Shown: in pieces, positions 1-8,550 of the stretch | Numbering within the stretch: position 1 is the stretch's first letter | Layout: each line of letters starts with the position of its first letter | The notes under the pieces: generated by a model | The model's input: only the letters and a program-made list of their open reading frames with translations | Database searches by the model: none | What the model was told of the DNA's origin: nothing | DNA from: Arthrobacter sp. ov407 | GTDB taxonomy: Bacteria; Actinomycetota; Actinomycetes; Actinomycetales; Micrococcaceae | Direction: 5' to 3' | Assembly (NCBI RefSeq): GCF_900102895.1 | Contig: NZ_FNGD01000016.1 | Span: 1 to 64,000, forward strand | Length of the DNA: 64,000 nucleotides | Position numbers and translations under genes: made by a program

Positions 1-150
1 CCCGACCTGGAGCTGCCGCCGGACCCTTTCCCGGACTGGCACCAATTCTTGGGCTGGCACGAAATCCCCGCGGCAGAGATGGACGATCCGGGCTGGGAAG
101 CGTCGTTCGATGACCCGTTGCCCGAATGCTTCCAGCTCCAGTGCGCCTGA
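1..150 (+). CDS. 3' end of an unidentified gene (partial)
   Basis: The first frame is open from the window edge to a TGA at 148-150 and gives the last 49 residues of a protein. The fragment is rich in Pro, Trp, Asp and Glu (for example FPDWHQFLGWHE) and ends in CFQLQCA. The codons have the GC-rich third positions expected here, so it is probably a real gene tail. I do not recognise a family. The start and most of the gene lie outside the window. Confidence 0.5.
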   Translation, partial: PDLELPPDPFPDWHQFLGWHEIPAAEMDDPGWEASFDDPLPECFQLQCA

Positions 151-252
151 TGGAACGCGTAGCAGCCTGAAGGACATCACGACATCCTGCCAGAATCCTC
201 GCTGCGGGCGGTCGTGTCCATTTCGGCGAAACCTGCCTTTAGAATCAGCTGC

Positions 253-1116
253 ATGGGGAAGCTTAATGGGGAGCGGATGCGGATCCTGGCGGAGTTGGCT
301 GAACGCGCGTGGGAGGACCACCGGCTGAAAGTGGAGGCCGCAGACCGACTGGCGGCCGAGCGGTCGGCCGCTGTTTCCGAGGAAAGACTTCAGGCTATCG
401 GTTTGACGCAAGAGTGGCGCCGTGAATCCGCGCTGCATACGGCGAGAATAAGGGATAGGGAACGTGCCCATGAGCGGGCCAAAATAGCGGAAGGCCTCAA
501 ATTTTTCGGCACGTTCTCAACGGAAACGCTGATGGACTTCGATCAGGACCTGCAGTCCGACGGGCCATTCGCCGCAGCGATGAGGATCAGTCGCCACGAC
601 GGCAAGCCAAAACCGAGCCCCACATATCAGCATGGTGCCACTGAGGGGTTCGTACGCCGCTTCCAGACCGAATTTTCCGGTGAACGCTTCATCCGGGATT
701 TCCTGGCGTTTAGGCCAGCCAATTTTGAGATCATTCTGGACGCATACGTGGCCCTTGAACTGACCGAACACGTCGGCCTTGCCGATCTGGCCGCTGAGAA
801 GTATTCACTGCCGACGGTCGAGGATGTCCTGCTCATCGGGGCGGCTCTCCGTTCGGTCCAGCGCAGTCGGCAGAGCGGTCTGGTGATCGGCACCGGCTAC
901 AGCGCCGGGGATGAGATGCATGAACGATGCAGGCATCTTCAGCACCTGACTCCTTATTTCGTCCGCTGGCTCCTCACCGAATCGCCATCCGACCGGGAAC
1001 TTGTCGCGAAGCTCTTCGAAGGACGCGGGGGCGTTTTCGGATTAACCCTCGAAGGGCTCTCAGCCGACGAATTCCTCAGGGTCCTCCAGCACTACCGGGA
1101 CCGCCGCAAGTACTAG
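253..1116 (+). CDS. hypothetical protein, helical N-terminus
   Basis: Encodes about 287 residues. The first 75 or so are charged and rich in Ala, Glu and Arg, predicted helical and possibly coiled coil. The rest looks globular, with no signal peptide or membrane segment. I do not recognise a domain. The start is uncertain: ATG at 214, 253 and 277 are all in frame; 253 is used here, while 277 has a GGGGAG only three bases upstream. It stands alone between an unknown gene and the sigma factor. Its codon use is less GC-extreme than that of the core genes further along, which fits accessory origin. Confidence 0.55.
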   Translation: MGKLNGERMRILAELAERAWEDHRLKVEAADRLAAERSAAVSEERLQAIGLTQEWRRESALHTARIRDRERAHERAKIAEGLKFFGTFSTETLMDFDQDLQSDGPFAAAMRISRHDGKPKPSPTYQHGATEGFVRRFQTEFSGERFIRDFLAFRPANFEIILDAYVALELTEHVGLADLAAEKYSLPTVEDVLLIGAALRSVQRSRQSGLVIGTGYSAGDEMHERCRHLQHLTPYFVRWLLTESPSDRELVAKLFEGRGGVFGLTLEGLSADEFLRVLQHYRDRRKY

Positions 1117-1176
1117 TGGCGAAGGGGGCGTTTTAACCCCGCTGGACGCAGCGACGCATGGAAATCACGGTTGTGC

Positions 1177-1205
1177 ACTTTCTTTCATGGCCCGTGTAAG
1201 AAAGT
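1177..1205. repeat. inverted repeat upstream of the sigma-factor gene
   Basis: ACTTTCTT (1177-1184) and AAGAAAGT (1198-1205) are perfect 8-bp inverted arms around a 13-base centre, about 60 bases before the sigma-factor start. A weak promoter-like pair overlaps it: TTGTGC at 1171-1176 and TGTAAG at 1195-1200, 18 bases apart. It could be an operator or the promoter region of the sigma operon; the function is not shown by sequence. Confidence 0.35.
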
Positions 1206-1263
1206 ACCGTTCACAGGACACTAAGGGATCAAGAAGAAGTCATCGTTGTCCGGGGGAAGCACC

Positions 1264-1767
1264 ATGTTGGCTGCCAAAGAGCAAGCGTTCATTGATCTGC
1301 ACACTCAGCACTCCACGCGGGTATACCGCTATATTGCCTGCCGAATCAGCGACCGGCACCGCGCCGAGGAACTGGCTGCGGACGTCTTCAGAATTGCCTG
1401 GGAGAAAGAACTGGCGGAACCGCCCGGCATTGGGTGGCTGTTGGCGACCGCCCGGAACGTGCTGGGCAATGAGTACAAAGGCCGCCGTCGCCGCCAGGAA
1501 CTTGTCGAACGGCTGAAAGATGATGTCCGTAGCCAAGTCCCCGAGTCAAACGATGAAGAACGGGCCGCCGTGGCGGACGTCCTGGCGCGGCTCAGGGAGC
1601 GGGACCGCGAGGTCCTCATGCTCAGCTACTGGGACGAGCTGACCACCGCTGAACTGGCCCAGACTTTGGGATGTTCTTCTTCCGCCGCGGCGGTCCGGCT
1701 GCACCGGGCACGCCGGGCATTCGCGAAAGCCGCCCCGGCACATCTCATGACCGAACGGAAGGACTAG
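1264..1767 (+). CDS. RNA polymerase sigma factor, ECF-like
   Basis: A 167-residue sigma-70 family protein of the small ECF type. Residues about 8-70 match region 2 (helical, with RAEELAADVFRIAW and the WLLATARN segment). Residues about 98-155 match region 4, with RLRERDREVLMLSYWDEL followed by the helix-turn-helix AELAQTLGCSSSAAAVRLHR. It should redirect RNA polymerase to a small regulon. The ATG is chosen over an upstream TTG because GGGGGAAG lies just before it. The next gene starts two bases after its stop and encodes a membrane protein, the usual arrangement for a sigma factor and its regulator. The signal is unknown. Confidence 0.88.
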   Translation: MLAAKEQAFIDLHTQHSTRVYRYIACRISDRHRAEELAADVFRIAWEKELAEPPGIGWLLATARNVLGNEYKGRRRRQELVERLKDDVRSQVPESNDEERAAVADVLARLRERDREVLMLSYWDELTTAELAQTLGCSSSAAAVRLHRARRAFAKAAPAHLMTERKD

Positions 1768-1769
1768 CC

Positions 1770-2531
1770 ATGGACCGCATCGAACAGCTCATGAAGGATG
1801 CAAAACCTCGGGTGGGAGCGCCAGAGGCAGCGCCGGAAGGCGACTCTGCCCGCTCGATTGCCTTTTCCACGGATCCGAACCTTGTTCGTTTGGCAGGGCG
1901 CACTCCGGCACGACGCAATGCCGTGCGGGCTACGGCCGCGACTGTACTGGCCGCTGCCGCTGTGGTTGGCGCAGTGGTTGTTGGCGGCCACTTGATGCCG
2001 CAGCCGGCGCCCGGACCGGCCCAGACGGGTATCCCGACGCCGACTGTCTCCGCCAGCCCCTCGCCGGATTCCCCACGCCCATCCACTGCCGCTCCCACCG
2101 CCCCTCCCGCAAAAGCGAGTACCGCCGCCGCTGCCTTGAGCACCCGCGGCGTAGACTGCACCATGGCGAACATCGACCAACAACGCAACGACCAGGTTCG
2201 GGCTATCAAGGCGGTACCCGCCGCTGAACGGCACTATTACAAAGTGTTGGGCTGTGCCGATGGATGGCTCGCCTACTCGATTTCCGATGCAGGCGTCCGG
2301 GCACTCCAGCTAGACGGCGGCAATGCCTGGTACAAGATTGCCAGGCTGCAGAACGGCCGTTTCCTCTGCGATGTCCGGCAGGAGTGGGCCAGCGTCTTCA
2401 ACTGGGAGTTCCAGGCGACGAACAATCAGGGACTCACTGCCCAGCAGGCCATGGACAAGGAATTCGCGGACAAGGGGATTCCCGTCGAACTGCGGCCGGA
2501 GCTTGTAGGCGATGGTCCGGCAGCCGGATAG
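1770..2531 (+). CDS. single-pass membrane protein, putative sigma partner
   Basis: A 253-residue protein with a cytoplasmic N-terminus of about 50 residues, one membrane helix near 52-72 (Ala/Val-rich), a Pro/Ala/Ser/Thr-rich linker and an outside domain containing three cysteines. It begins two bases after the sigma gene, with GGAAGGA overlapping the sigma stop as its ribosome site, so the two are almost certainly co-translated. Position suggests an anti-sigma or signal-relay role. The HxxxCxxC zinc motif of classical ZAS anti-sigma factors is absent, so this function is inferred from context only. Confidence 0.7.
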   Translation: MDRIEQLMKDAKPRVGAPEAAPEGDSARSIAFSTDPNLVRLAGRTPARRNAVRATAATVLAAAAVVGAVVVGGHLMPQPAPGPAQTGIPTPTVSASPSPDSPRPSTAAPTAPPAKASTAAAALSTRGVDCTMANIDQQRNDQVRAIKAVPAAERHYYKVLGCADGWLAYSISDAGVRALQLDGGNAWYKIARLQNGRFLCDVRQEWASVFNWEFQATNNQGLTAQQAMDKEFADKGIPVELRPELVGDGPAAG

Positions 2532-2566
2532 CGTCGGCAGCCTGCGGCCGCTATAGGGTTGAGCAC

Positions 2567-3055
2567 ATGAAGCTCACGCCAGTCACGCTCTGCTTCCCAA
2601 TCCGTGACGCAGAGACCGGCACCGAGGTGCTGCTGGGCCTGAAAAGGACCGGATTCGGCATCGGCAAGATCGTGGGCATCGGCGGCCACGTCGAGCCGGG
2701 GGAGAGCGACGCCGAGGCAGTGGTCCGCGAGGTCTGGGAAGAGACCGGCATCGTGGTGCTCCAAGAGGACTTGGCCCATGCCGGCGTCGTCGAGTTCATC
2801 TTTCCCGCCCGGGCCGAGTGGAACATGTCGTGCCGGCTCTTCACCACCCGGCGGTGGGACGGCGAACCCGTCGAGAGCCCGGAAATCACGCCCGAGTGGT
2901 TCGATACCGCGACGTTGCCGCTGGAACGGATGTGGCAGGATGCGGGGCATTGGCTGCCCCCGGCGCTGGCAGGGGAAACGATCGACGTTGTCGTGGTCCT
3001 CAACGACGACAACGAGACCGTTGCGTCGGTCCGGTATCCCTCACCGCGGAGGTGA
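2567..3055 (+). CDS. Nudix hydrolase, MutT-like
   Basis: A 162-residue Nudix protein. The Nudix box is complete at about residues 41-63: GHVEPGESD then REVWEETGI, matching G-x5-E-x7-REUxEExGU, with the metal-binding glutamates in place. Family members cleave nucleoside diphosphate derivatives; MutT and MTH1-type enzymes remove oxidised nucleotides. The exact substrate cannot be read from sequence. It starts 35 bases after the membrane protein and may be in the same transcript. The ATG at 2567 is used because homology starts there; longer readings extend into the previous gene. Confidence 0.88.
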   Translation: MKLTPVTLCFPIRDAETGTEVLLGLKRTGFGIGKIVGIGGHVEPGESDAEAVVREVWEETGIVVLQEDLAHAGVVEFIFPARAEWNMSCRLFTTRRWDGEPVESPEITPEWFDTATLPLERMWQDAGHWLPPALAGETIDVVVVLNDDNETVASVRYPSPRR

Positions 3056-3223
3056 GCATTGGGTTTCCGCTCCGCAGAATTCCGTGACTGAATCGTGATG
3101 CCGGGAGTGCCGGGAATGCCGCGGCCTGGCCGGTAGCCTGAGGGGCGAACATTGCGCCGCGGCGATCCACGCACTTTCATCGCACACCGGCGAGCGGCAC
3201 ACCGGCTATTTTGGGGGCACGGC

Positions 3224-4102
3224 ATGAAATCGAACCATCACGACCTTCCGGGCACGGATCCTTACGACGACGAACCGTCCCAGGACACCCGGGCACGTCG
3301 GCGCTGGCCATGGGCGGCCGCGGTCGTTGCCCTCGCACTGGCGGCTGTCGGTGGCGGCATCGCCGTGGCCGGCAACATGGGCACCGCGAAGCCGGCCCCC
3401 GTTGCGGCCTCGACGGCTTCGACGGCCGCGGTGACCGCACCGACAGCATCCGCTGCCGTTACGACGACGCCGTCGCCCACCACCGCGACGCCGGTGGCTG
3501 TGACGCCGTCGGCAACAACGGCCCCCGCAACGGACGGGGCGGTCAGCGGAGTCGAAAACGGGCGATACGTTAGCGCCTCGGCCGGGGTCTCGTTCAACTT
3601 GCCCGACCGCTGGACGGTAGAGGAAATGAAGGGCGGGTCCGCCGAGTATCCGGGTGCCAAAATCATCGTCTTCAACGAAGCCAGGATGCAGGTGGCCGAG
3701 CTTTACAACGGCGCCACCGGCGGAGTTGGCGGCGCCTGCGGTCCGGGTCCCTACAAGATGACGGAACTCGACACAGCGCCGGCCCTGGATACGCCGTGGG
3801 CCAAGGCAAGGGGCGTGCGGTTTTCCTACCGCGTCCTGGATCTGCGGGCAGACGGCGGCGCCTTCGACTACCAGGTTGGCCTGGTCGACAACGTGAGCGG
3901 ACAACTGAAGGACAGCTGCATGATGTTCTCCTTCGTGTCCGGTGCGCCCAAGGGCACGCTGTCCTTCGCCGACCGGACCTCCCAAAGCCAGAGGCATGAT
4001 GACCCCGTCTTCAACTCGCTGGCCGAAGCCAAGGACTACATGCGGACCCCGGAGTACAAGAAGCTCAAGACCATGATCGTCAGCCTGCAGATGCAGGACT
4101 AG
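3224..4102 (+). CDS. membrane-anchored exported protein, unknown function
   Basis: A 292-residue protein with a short acidic and basic cytoplasmic head, one membrane helix at about residues 27-47 (WPWAAAVVALALAAVGGG), an Ala/Thr/Val/Pro-rich linker of about 70 residues, and a C-terminal outside domain with two cysteines that could pair. No lipobox. GGGGG precedes the ATG by a short spacer. The layout (tail, helix, low-complexity linker, outside domain) resembles the membrane protein at 1770-2531, though the outside domains do not look alike. No known family was recognised. Confidence 0.75.
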   Translation: MKSNHHDLPGTDPYDDEPSQDTRARRRWPWAAAVVALALAAVGGGIAVAGNMGTAKPAPVAASTASTAAVTAPTASAAVTTTPSPTTATPVAVTPSATTAPATDGAVSGVENGRYVSASAGVSFNLPDRWTVEEMKGGSAEYPGAKIIVFNEARMQVAELYNGATGGVGGACGPGPYKMTELDTAPALDTPWAKARGVRFSYRVLDLRADGGAFDYQVGLVDNVSGQLKDSCMMFSFVSGAPKGTLSFADRTSQSQRHDDPVFNSLAEAKDYMRTPEYKKLKTMIVSLQMQD

Positions 4103-4105
4103 CAA

Positions 4106-4156
4106 CAAAAAGCGCGGGCCGTCCACCTTCAAGTGGTGGACGGCCCGTGCTTTTTT
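4106..4156. terminator. bidirectional terminator between the exported protein and prpC
   Basis: A 16-bp stem, nearly perfect (GCGCGGGCCGTCCACC against GGTGGACGGCCCGTGC), is flanked by A-rich sequence on the left and TTTTTT on the right. It sits between two convergent genes and should stop transcription from both sides. Confidence 0.9.
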
Positions 4157-4167
4157 GCTGGCAACTG

Positions 4168-5307
4168 CTACGCCAGGTGCCGTTCGTCGACGCCGTTGTA
4201 CTCGCTCAAGGGACGGATCAGGGAGTTCGAATCCAGCTGCTCCATGACGTGCGCCGTCCAGCCGGTGATGCGGCTGGCGACGAACAGGGGAGTGAAGGTG
4301 GCGGTGTCGAAGCCCATGAGGTGGTACGTGGGTCCGGTCGGATAGTCGAGGTTCGGTTTGATCCCCTTCGCCTCGTCCATCGCCGTCTCGAGCCCGTTGT
4401 AGAGGCCCAGCAGCTCGGGCCGGCCGTAGTGCGCGATCATCTTATCCAGCGCAGACTTCATGGTGGGGACGCGGGAGTCGCCGTGCTTGTAGACGCGGTG
4501 GCCGAAGCCCATGACCTTCTTCTTGTGTGCCAGGGCGTTTTCCATCCAGGCCTTGGCCCGGACGTGAGCGTCCTCCAGTGACTCCTCCGGCCGAATCCCG
4601 ATCTCGTCAAAGGTGTGCATGACGGCCTCATTGGCACCGCCGTGCAGCGAGCCTTTGAGGGCGCCGATGGCGCCGGTCACGGCCGAGTGCAGGTCCGAGA
4701 GCGTGGAGGTGATCACCCGGGCCGTGAAGGTGGAGGCATTGAACGAGTGCTCGGCGTACAAAATCATGGACACGTTGAACGCGTCAACCACCTCGGGGAC
4801 GGCCTCCTCGCCGAAGGTCATCCAGAGGAAGTTGGCGTCGTAGCCCAGGTCGTCGCGGGGCTCCACGAGGTCCAGGCCGTGACGGCGGCGCTGGTCGTAG
4901 GCCACGACGGCGGGCATCGCGGCGAACAGGTCAACGGCCTTGACCAGGTTGGCTTCGCGCGAGGAATCCTCCGCCAACGGGTGCCGGGCCCCCATAACCG
5001 ACGTGGCAGTTCGGCAGACATCCATGGGGTGCGCGGTGGTGGGCAGCGCATCGATCACTTGCTTGACAACCGGATCCAGGGCGCGCCCCGTGCGTTCCCG
5101 GGCGGTGAACTCCGCCAGTTGCTCCGCGCTGGGCAGCTCGCCGTTCCAGAGCAGGTACGCGACTTCCTCGAAACTGCACTTGGCAGCCAGTTCCTGCACG
5201 GGGTAGCCGCGGTACAGCAGCGAGTTGGTGTCCGGGTTGACCTTGGAAACCGCGGTGTAGTCCACCACGACGCCGGCGAGGCCCTTTTTGATGTCCTGTT
5301 CAGCCAT
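4168..5307 (-). CDS. prpC: 2-methylcitrate synthase (citrate synthase family)
   Basis: A 379-residue citrate synthase family enzyme of the short type. Catalytic residues are visible: His222 in LHGGAN, His270 in GFGHRVY, and Asp321 in NLDYPTG. It joins propionyl-CoA and oxaloacetate to 2-methylcitrate; some family members also use acetyl-CoA. The family alone cannot separate citrate from methylcitrate synthase, but the position downstream of prpD and prpB decides it. AAGGAG lies seven bases before the ATG. It is the last gene of the prp operon, 62 bases after prpB, and ends at a strong terminator. Confidence 0.93.
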   Translation of the reverse strand: MAEQDIKKGLAGVVVDYTAVSKVNPDTNSLLYRGYPVQELAAKCSFEEVAYLLWNGELPSAEQLAEFTARERTGRALDPVVKQVIDALPTTAHPMDVCRTATSVMGARHPLAEDSSREANLVKAVDLFAAMPAVVAYDQRRRHGLDLVEPRDDLGYDANFLWMTFGEEAVPEVVDAFNVSMILYAEHSFNASTFTARVITSTLSDLHSAVTGAIGALKGSLHGGANEAVMHTFDEIGIRPEESLEDAHVRAKAWMENALAHKKKVMGFGHRVYKHGDSRVPTMKSALDKMIAHYGRPELLGLYNGLETAMDEAKGIKPNLDYPTGPTYHLMGFDTATFTPLFVASRITGWTAHVMEQLDSNSLIRPLSEYNGVDERHLA

Positions 5308-5333
5308 GCTGAAACTCCTTTGTTCCTAACGCT

Positions 5334-5353
5334 TGTATACCGGCACGTGCCGG
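5334..5353. promoter_or_regulatory. operator-like site and palindrome before prpC
   Basis: The short gap between prpB and prpC holds TGTATACC (5334-5341), one base away from the TGTATACA found twice near the GntR gene, joined directly to the perfect 14-bp palindrome CCGGCACGTGCCGG (5340-5353). This may be an extra regulator site or a hairpin that tunes prpC expression. Function inferred. Confidence 0.4.
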
Positions 5354-5369
5354 AGGTTCTGTGCGGGGC

Positions 5370-6272
5370 TTACTTACCGGGGATCTGGAAATTAAAAACT
5401 CCGGTATCGAAACGGTTGTAAGCCTCGTAATCAACGAGATCGTACAAACGCGCACGGGTCAGCATGCTTCCAACCTGTGCCTCCTGGGTTCCGTCGGCCT
5501 TAATCGATTCCAGAGTACGCTCCGCAGCGCCCATGGCACTACGGAGCAGCGTCACCGGATAAATCACCATATTGACGCCGACACCGGCCAGCTCCTCCAC
5601 GGTGTACAGGGCACTTTGGCCGAATTCGGTCATGTTGGCCAGGATCGGCACGTCGACGGCGTCGCGGATGGCCTGAAACTCAGCCAGGTCCTTCATCGCC
5701 TCGGGGAAAATCGCGTCCGCACCGGCCTCGACCAGGGCCCTGGCGCGCTCCTGCGTGGCCTGTAGCCCATCGGTGGCGCGGATGTCGGTCCGGGCCATGA
5801 TCAGGAAGTTCGGGTCACGCCGGGCGTCGGCCGCGGCCCGGATCCGCTTCGTGGCGGTGTCCAGGTCCACGACGTTCTTGCCGTCGAGGTGGCCGCAGCG
5901 CTTGGGGTTGAACTGGTCCTCGATGTGGCAGCCGGCCAGGCCGGCGTTCTCAAGCTCCTGGACCGAACGAGCCACGTTCATGGGCTCGCCGAAGCCGGTG
6001 TCGGCGTCGACGATTGCCGGCAGGTCCGTCATCCGGGCGATCTGCCCGGCGCGGGTGGCCACCTCGGTGAGGGTGGTCAGCCCGATGTCTGGCAGGCCGA
6101 GGTCATTGGCGAGGACGGCACCGGAAATGTATACCCCGGCGAAGCCCTTCTCCTCGATCAGCCGCGCCGAGAGCGGGTTGAACGCGCCGGGGAACTGGGC
6201 GATGGTGCCGGACGCGAGGAGTTCGCGGAACCGGATCCGCTTCTGCTCCGGCGTGACTTTCGAATACAGCAT
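5370..6272 (-). CDS. prpB: 2-methylisocitrate lyase
   Basis: A 300-residue enzyme of the isocitrate lyase/PEP mutase superfamily. The catalytic-loop signature KRCGH is at residues 124-128, with Cys126 as the expected catalytic residue. Metal-binding DADTGFG (89-95) and IEDQ are present. It splits methylisocitrate into pyruvate and succinate, the last step of the methylcitrate cycle. Length matches the family. Its ATG overlaps the prpD stop codon by one base, so translation is coupled. Confidence 0.95.
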   Translation of the reverse strand: MLYSKVTPEQKRIRFRELLASGTIAQFPGAFNPLSARLIEEKGFAGVYISGAVLANDLGLPDIGLTTLTEVATRAGQIARMTDLPAIVDADTGFGEPMNVARSVQELENAGLAGCHIEDQFNPKRCGHLDGKNVVDLDTATKRIRAAADARRDPNFLIMARTDIRATDGLQATQERARALVEAGADAIFPEAMKDLAEFQAIRDAVDVPILANMTEFGQSALYTVEELAGVGVNMVIYPVTLLRSAMGAAERTLESIKADGTQEAQVGSMLTRARLYDLVDYEAYNRFDTGVFNFQIPGK

Positions 6273-7792
6273 TAGAAGAGTCCCTTCGGTGCGGCGGCGA
6301 GGTCGATCACGCCGTCGGCCGCCCGGATGTTCAGCTGGTCCAGCTCGCCGGCGGCGAGCTGGGGGAGCCGGGAGGCAGCGGAGAGGAAGCGCTCGATCTC
6401 CTCGTCGGCCACCAGGCCGGCGGCGAGGGTGCGGAACTTGTTGACGTACTGCTCCCGCGCGAACGGGCGGGCGCCCAGCGGGTGGGCATCGGCGACCGCA
6501 ATGTCATCGGTGATGACGGTGCCGTCCTTGAGCGTAATCTCCACGGTGCCGCCGAAGGCCTTCTCGGCGATGTCCAGGGAGTGGTAGCGCCGGGTCCATT
6601 CCGGGTCCTCGACCGTGGTGACCTTGTGCCAGAGTTCCACGGTGTCGGGGCGGGCGGCGCGTTCCGGGGCGTAGGAGTCCACGTGGTGCCAGGTGCCGTC
6701 CTGCAGGGCGACGGTGAAAATGTACGGGATCGAGTGGTCCAGCGTCTCGCGGCTGGCCGTGGGATCGTACTTCTGCGGGTCGTTGGCGCCGGAGCCGATC
6801 ACGTAGTGGGTGTGGTGGCTGGTCTTGATCAGCACGGAAGCGACGTTGGCCGGGTCGGTGACCTCGGGGTGTTCGCCGTGGAGTTTGCGGGCGAGGTCGA
6901 TCCACGCCTGGGCCTGGTATTCGGCCGAGTGTTCCTTGGTGTACGTGTCCATGATGGCCCGCTTGGCCTCGCCGGCTTCGGGCAGCGGCACGGTGTAGGA
7001 GGCGTCCGGGCCGTCCAGCATCCAGGCGATCACGCCGTCTTCACCTTCGTAGATCGGCACCGGGGAGGTCTGGCCGCGCATCGCGCGGTCCGCGGATTCG
7101 ACGGCCATCTTGCCGGCGAACGCGGGGGCGTGGGCCTTCCACGTGGAGATTTCGCCCTTGCGGGACTGCCGGGTAGCGGTGGTGGTGTGCAGGCCCTGGC
7201 CGACAGACTGGAAGATGGTCTCGACGTCGAGTCCCAGCAGGGTGCCGATGCCGGCGGCGGCGGAGGGGCCGAGGTGCGCCACGTGGTCGATCTTGTGCTT
7301 GTGCAGGCAGATGGCCTTGACCAGGCTGACCTGGATCTCGTAGCCGGTGGCAATGCCGCGGATCAGGTCCTTGCCGCTGGAACCGACGTGCTGGGCGACG
7401 GCCAGGATCGGCGGGATGTTGTCGCCCGGGTGCGAGTAGTCCGCGGCCAGGAAGGTGTCGTGGTAGTCGAGTTCGCGGACCGCGACGCCGTTGGCCCAAG
7501 CAGCCCATTCGGGGGAGACGCGTTCCTCGATGCCGAAGACCTTGGAGCCCTTGCCGCCGGTGCTGGGGCCGTGGGTGAGGGCCTGGGCCCGGGCAGCGAC
7601 GATCGGGGCACGGTTCAGGGACGCGATCGCCACCGAGGCGTTGTCGATGATCCGGTTGATCACCATATCGGTGACCTCATCGGTGACATCCACGGGATCC
7701 GCGGCGACCTTGGCGATCTTGTAGGCGAGCTGGTCCTCGCGGCCCAGGTTTTCCTCGCTCTTGTAAACGCGGACGTGGTGTTCCTTAACCAT
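6272..7792 (-). CDS. prpD: 2-methylcitrate dehydratase
   Basis: A 506-residue MmgE/PrpD-family enzyme, typical in length. Recognisable parts include SLNRAPIVAARAQALTH and the DYHDTFLAADYSHPGDNI segment that carries the conserved Asp and His residues. It dehydrates 2-methylcitrate to 2-methylaconitate or directly towards methylisocitrate. The ATG at 7792 follows AAAGGAG with a four-base spacer; a longer open frame to 8041 runs into the regulator gene and is low-complexity shadow. It overlaps the end of the GntR gene by 8 bp. Confidence 0.95.
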   Translation of the reverse strand: MVKEHHVRVYKSEENLGREDQLAYKIAKVAADPVDVTDEVTDMVINRIIDNASVAIASLNRAPIVAARAQALTHGPSTGGKGSKVFGIEERVSPEWAAWANGVAVRELDYHDTFLAADYSHPGDNIPPILAVAQHVGSSGKDLIRGIATGYEIQVSLVKAICLHKHKIDHVAHLGPSAAAGIGTLLGLDVETIFQSVGQGLHTTTATRQSRKGEISTWKAHAPAFAGKMAVESADRAMRGQTSPVPIYEGEDGVIAWMLDGPDASYTVPLPEAGEAKRAIMDTYTKEHSAEYQAQAWIDLARKLHGEHPEVTDPANVASVLIKTSHHTHYVIGSGANDPQKYDPTASRETLDHSIPYIFTVALQDGTWHHVDSYAPERAARPDTVELWHKVTTVEDPEWTRRYHSLDIAEKAFGGTVEITLKDGTVITDDIAVADAHPLGARPFAREQYVNKFRTLAAGLVADEEIERFLSAASRLPQLAAGELDQLNIRAADGVIDLAAAPKGLF

Positions 7793-8444
7793 GGTGCTCC
7801 TTTTGCTGAGGTGTATGGGTGGCTTTGACGTGCGAAAGACTGCGGTGCAGGTGAAGCGTGGTGGCGGCCTCGGCCAGCCGCGGGTTGCCGGCGGCGATCG
7901 CCTCGGCGATGGCGGCGTGCTCGGCGGCGGCGGCGGTGAGCCGTGCGGCGTCGTCGGCGGCCAGGCGCCGGACGCGCACGAGGTGGACGCGGAGGCTGCG
8001 CATGGCCTGGACGAGATAGGCGTTGGAGATTGCGGCGTCAATGGCCGCGTCCAGCCGTCCGACCAGCCCGTAGTAGTCGTGCAGGGCCGGATCCTGCCCG
8101 CCGATCAGTTCCGGGGCCTGGAGCAGTTCGCGCCGGAGCTGTTCGAACGTCGCGGGGTCTCCGCGCTCGGCGGCCAGGGCGGCGGCCCTGCCCTCGAGGG
8201 TCTCGCGCAGTTCGAACAGTTCATCGATGTCGTCCAGGGAAATGTCGGTCACGACGACGCCGCGGCCGCCCGCCGTCGTCGTCAGGCCTTCGGCGGTGAG
8301 CCGGCTCAGGGCCTCACGCAGCGGGGTGCGGGAGATGCCGAGACGCCCAGACTGTTCCACCTCCGCCAGCACGGTTCCGGGCAGGAGGCGCCATTCGATG
8401 ATGTCGTCGCGCAGGGCCGCGTAGGCCTTGTCGCTGGCGCGCAT
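7785..8444 (-). CDS. GntR-family regulator of the prp locus (FCD type)
   Basis: A 219-residue regulator. Residues about 4-67 form the GntR winged helix with ISRTPLREALSRL as recognition helix. The rest is the all-helical FCD ligand-binding domain (ELRETLEGRAAALAA, then the His-bearing HAAIAEAIAAGN). It is the first gene of the prpD-prpB-prpC operon and overlaps prpD by 8 bp. GGAGG precedes the ATG. Two TGTATACA palindromes in the space between it and prpE are its likely operators. The ligand is probably a propionate-pathway intermediate such as methylcitrate; this is inference. Confidence 0.9.
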   Translation of the reverse strand: MRASDKAYAALRDDIIEWRLLPGTVLAEVEQSGRLGISRTPLREALSRLTAEGLTTTAGGRGVVVTDISLDDIDELFELRETLEGRAAALAAERGDPATFEQLRRELLQAPELIGGQDPALHDYYGLVGRLDAAIDAAISNAYLVQAMRSLRVHLVRVRRLAADDAARLTAAAAEHAAIAEAIAAGNPRLAEAATTLHLHRSLSHVKATHTPQQKEHHG

Positions 8445-8488
8445 CCTGCCTCCTTCGGTGGTGGCTCTGTAAGGGTGGAACATCAACA

Positions 8489-8498
8489 GTGTATACAC
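8489..8498. promoter_or_regulatory. GntR-type operator 1
   Basis: Perfect 10-bp palindrome GTGTATACAC in the divergent space between the GntR gene and prpE. The core TGTATACA recurs at 8553-8560; the centres are 63 bases apart, about six helical turns. FCD-type GntR proteins commonly bind short TNGTNNNACNA-like palindromes. Confidence 0.6.
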
Positions 8499-8550
8499 GC
8501 AGGAGAGCTTTGCCCAGCAATTGGCGCCCACAGTAGGGAAATGGGCCAGC

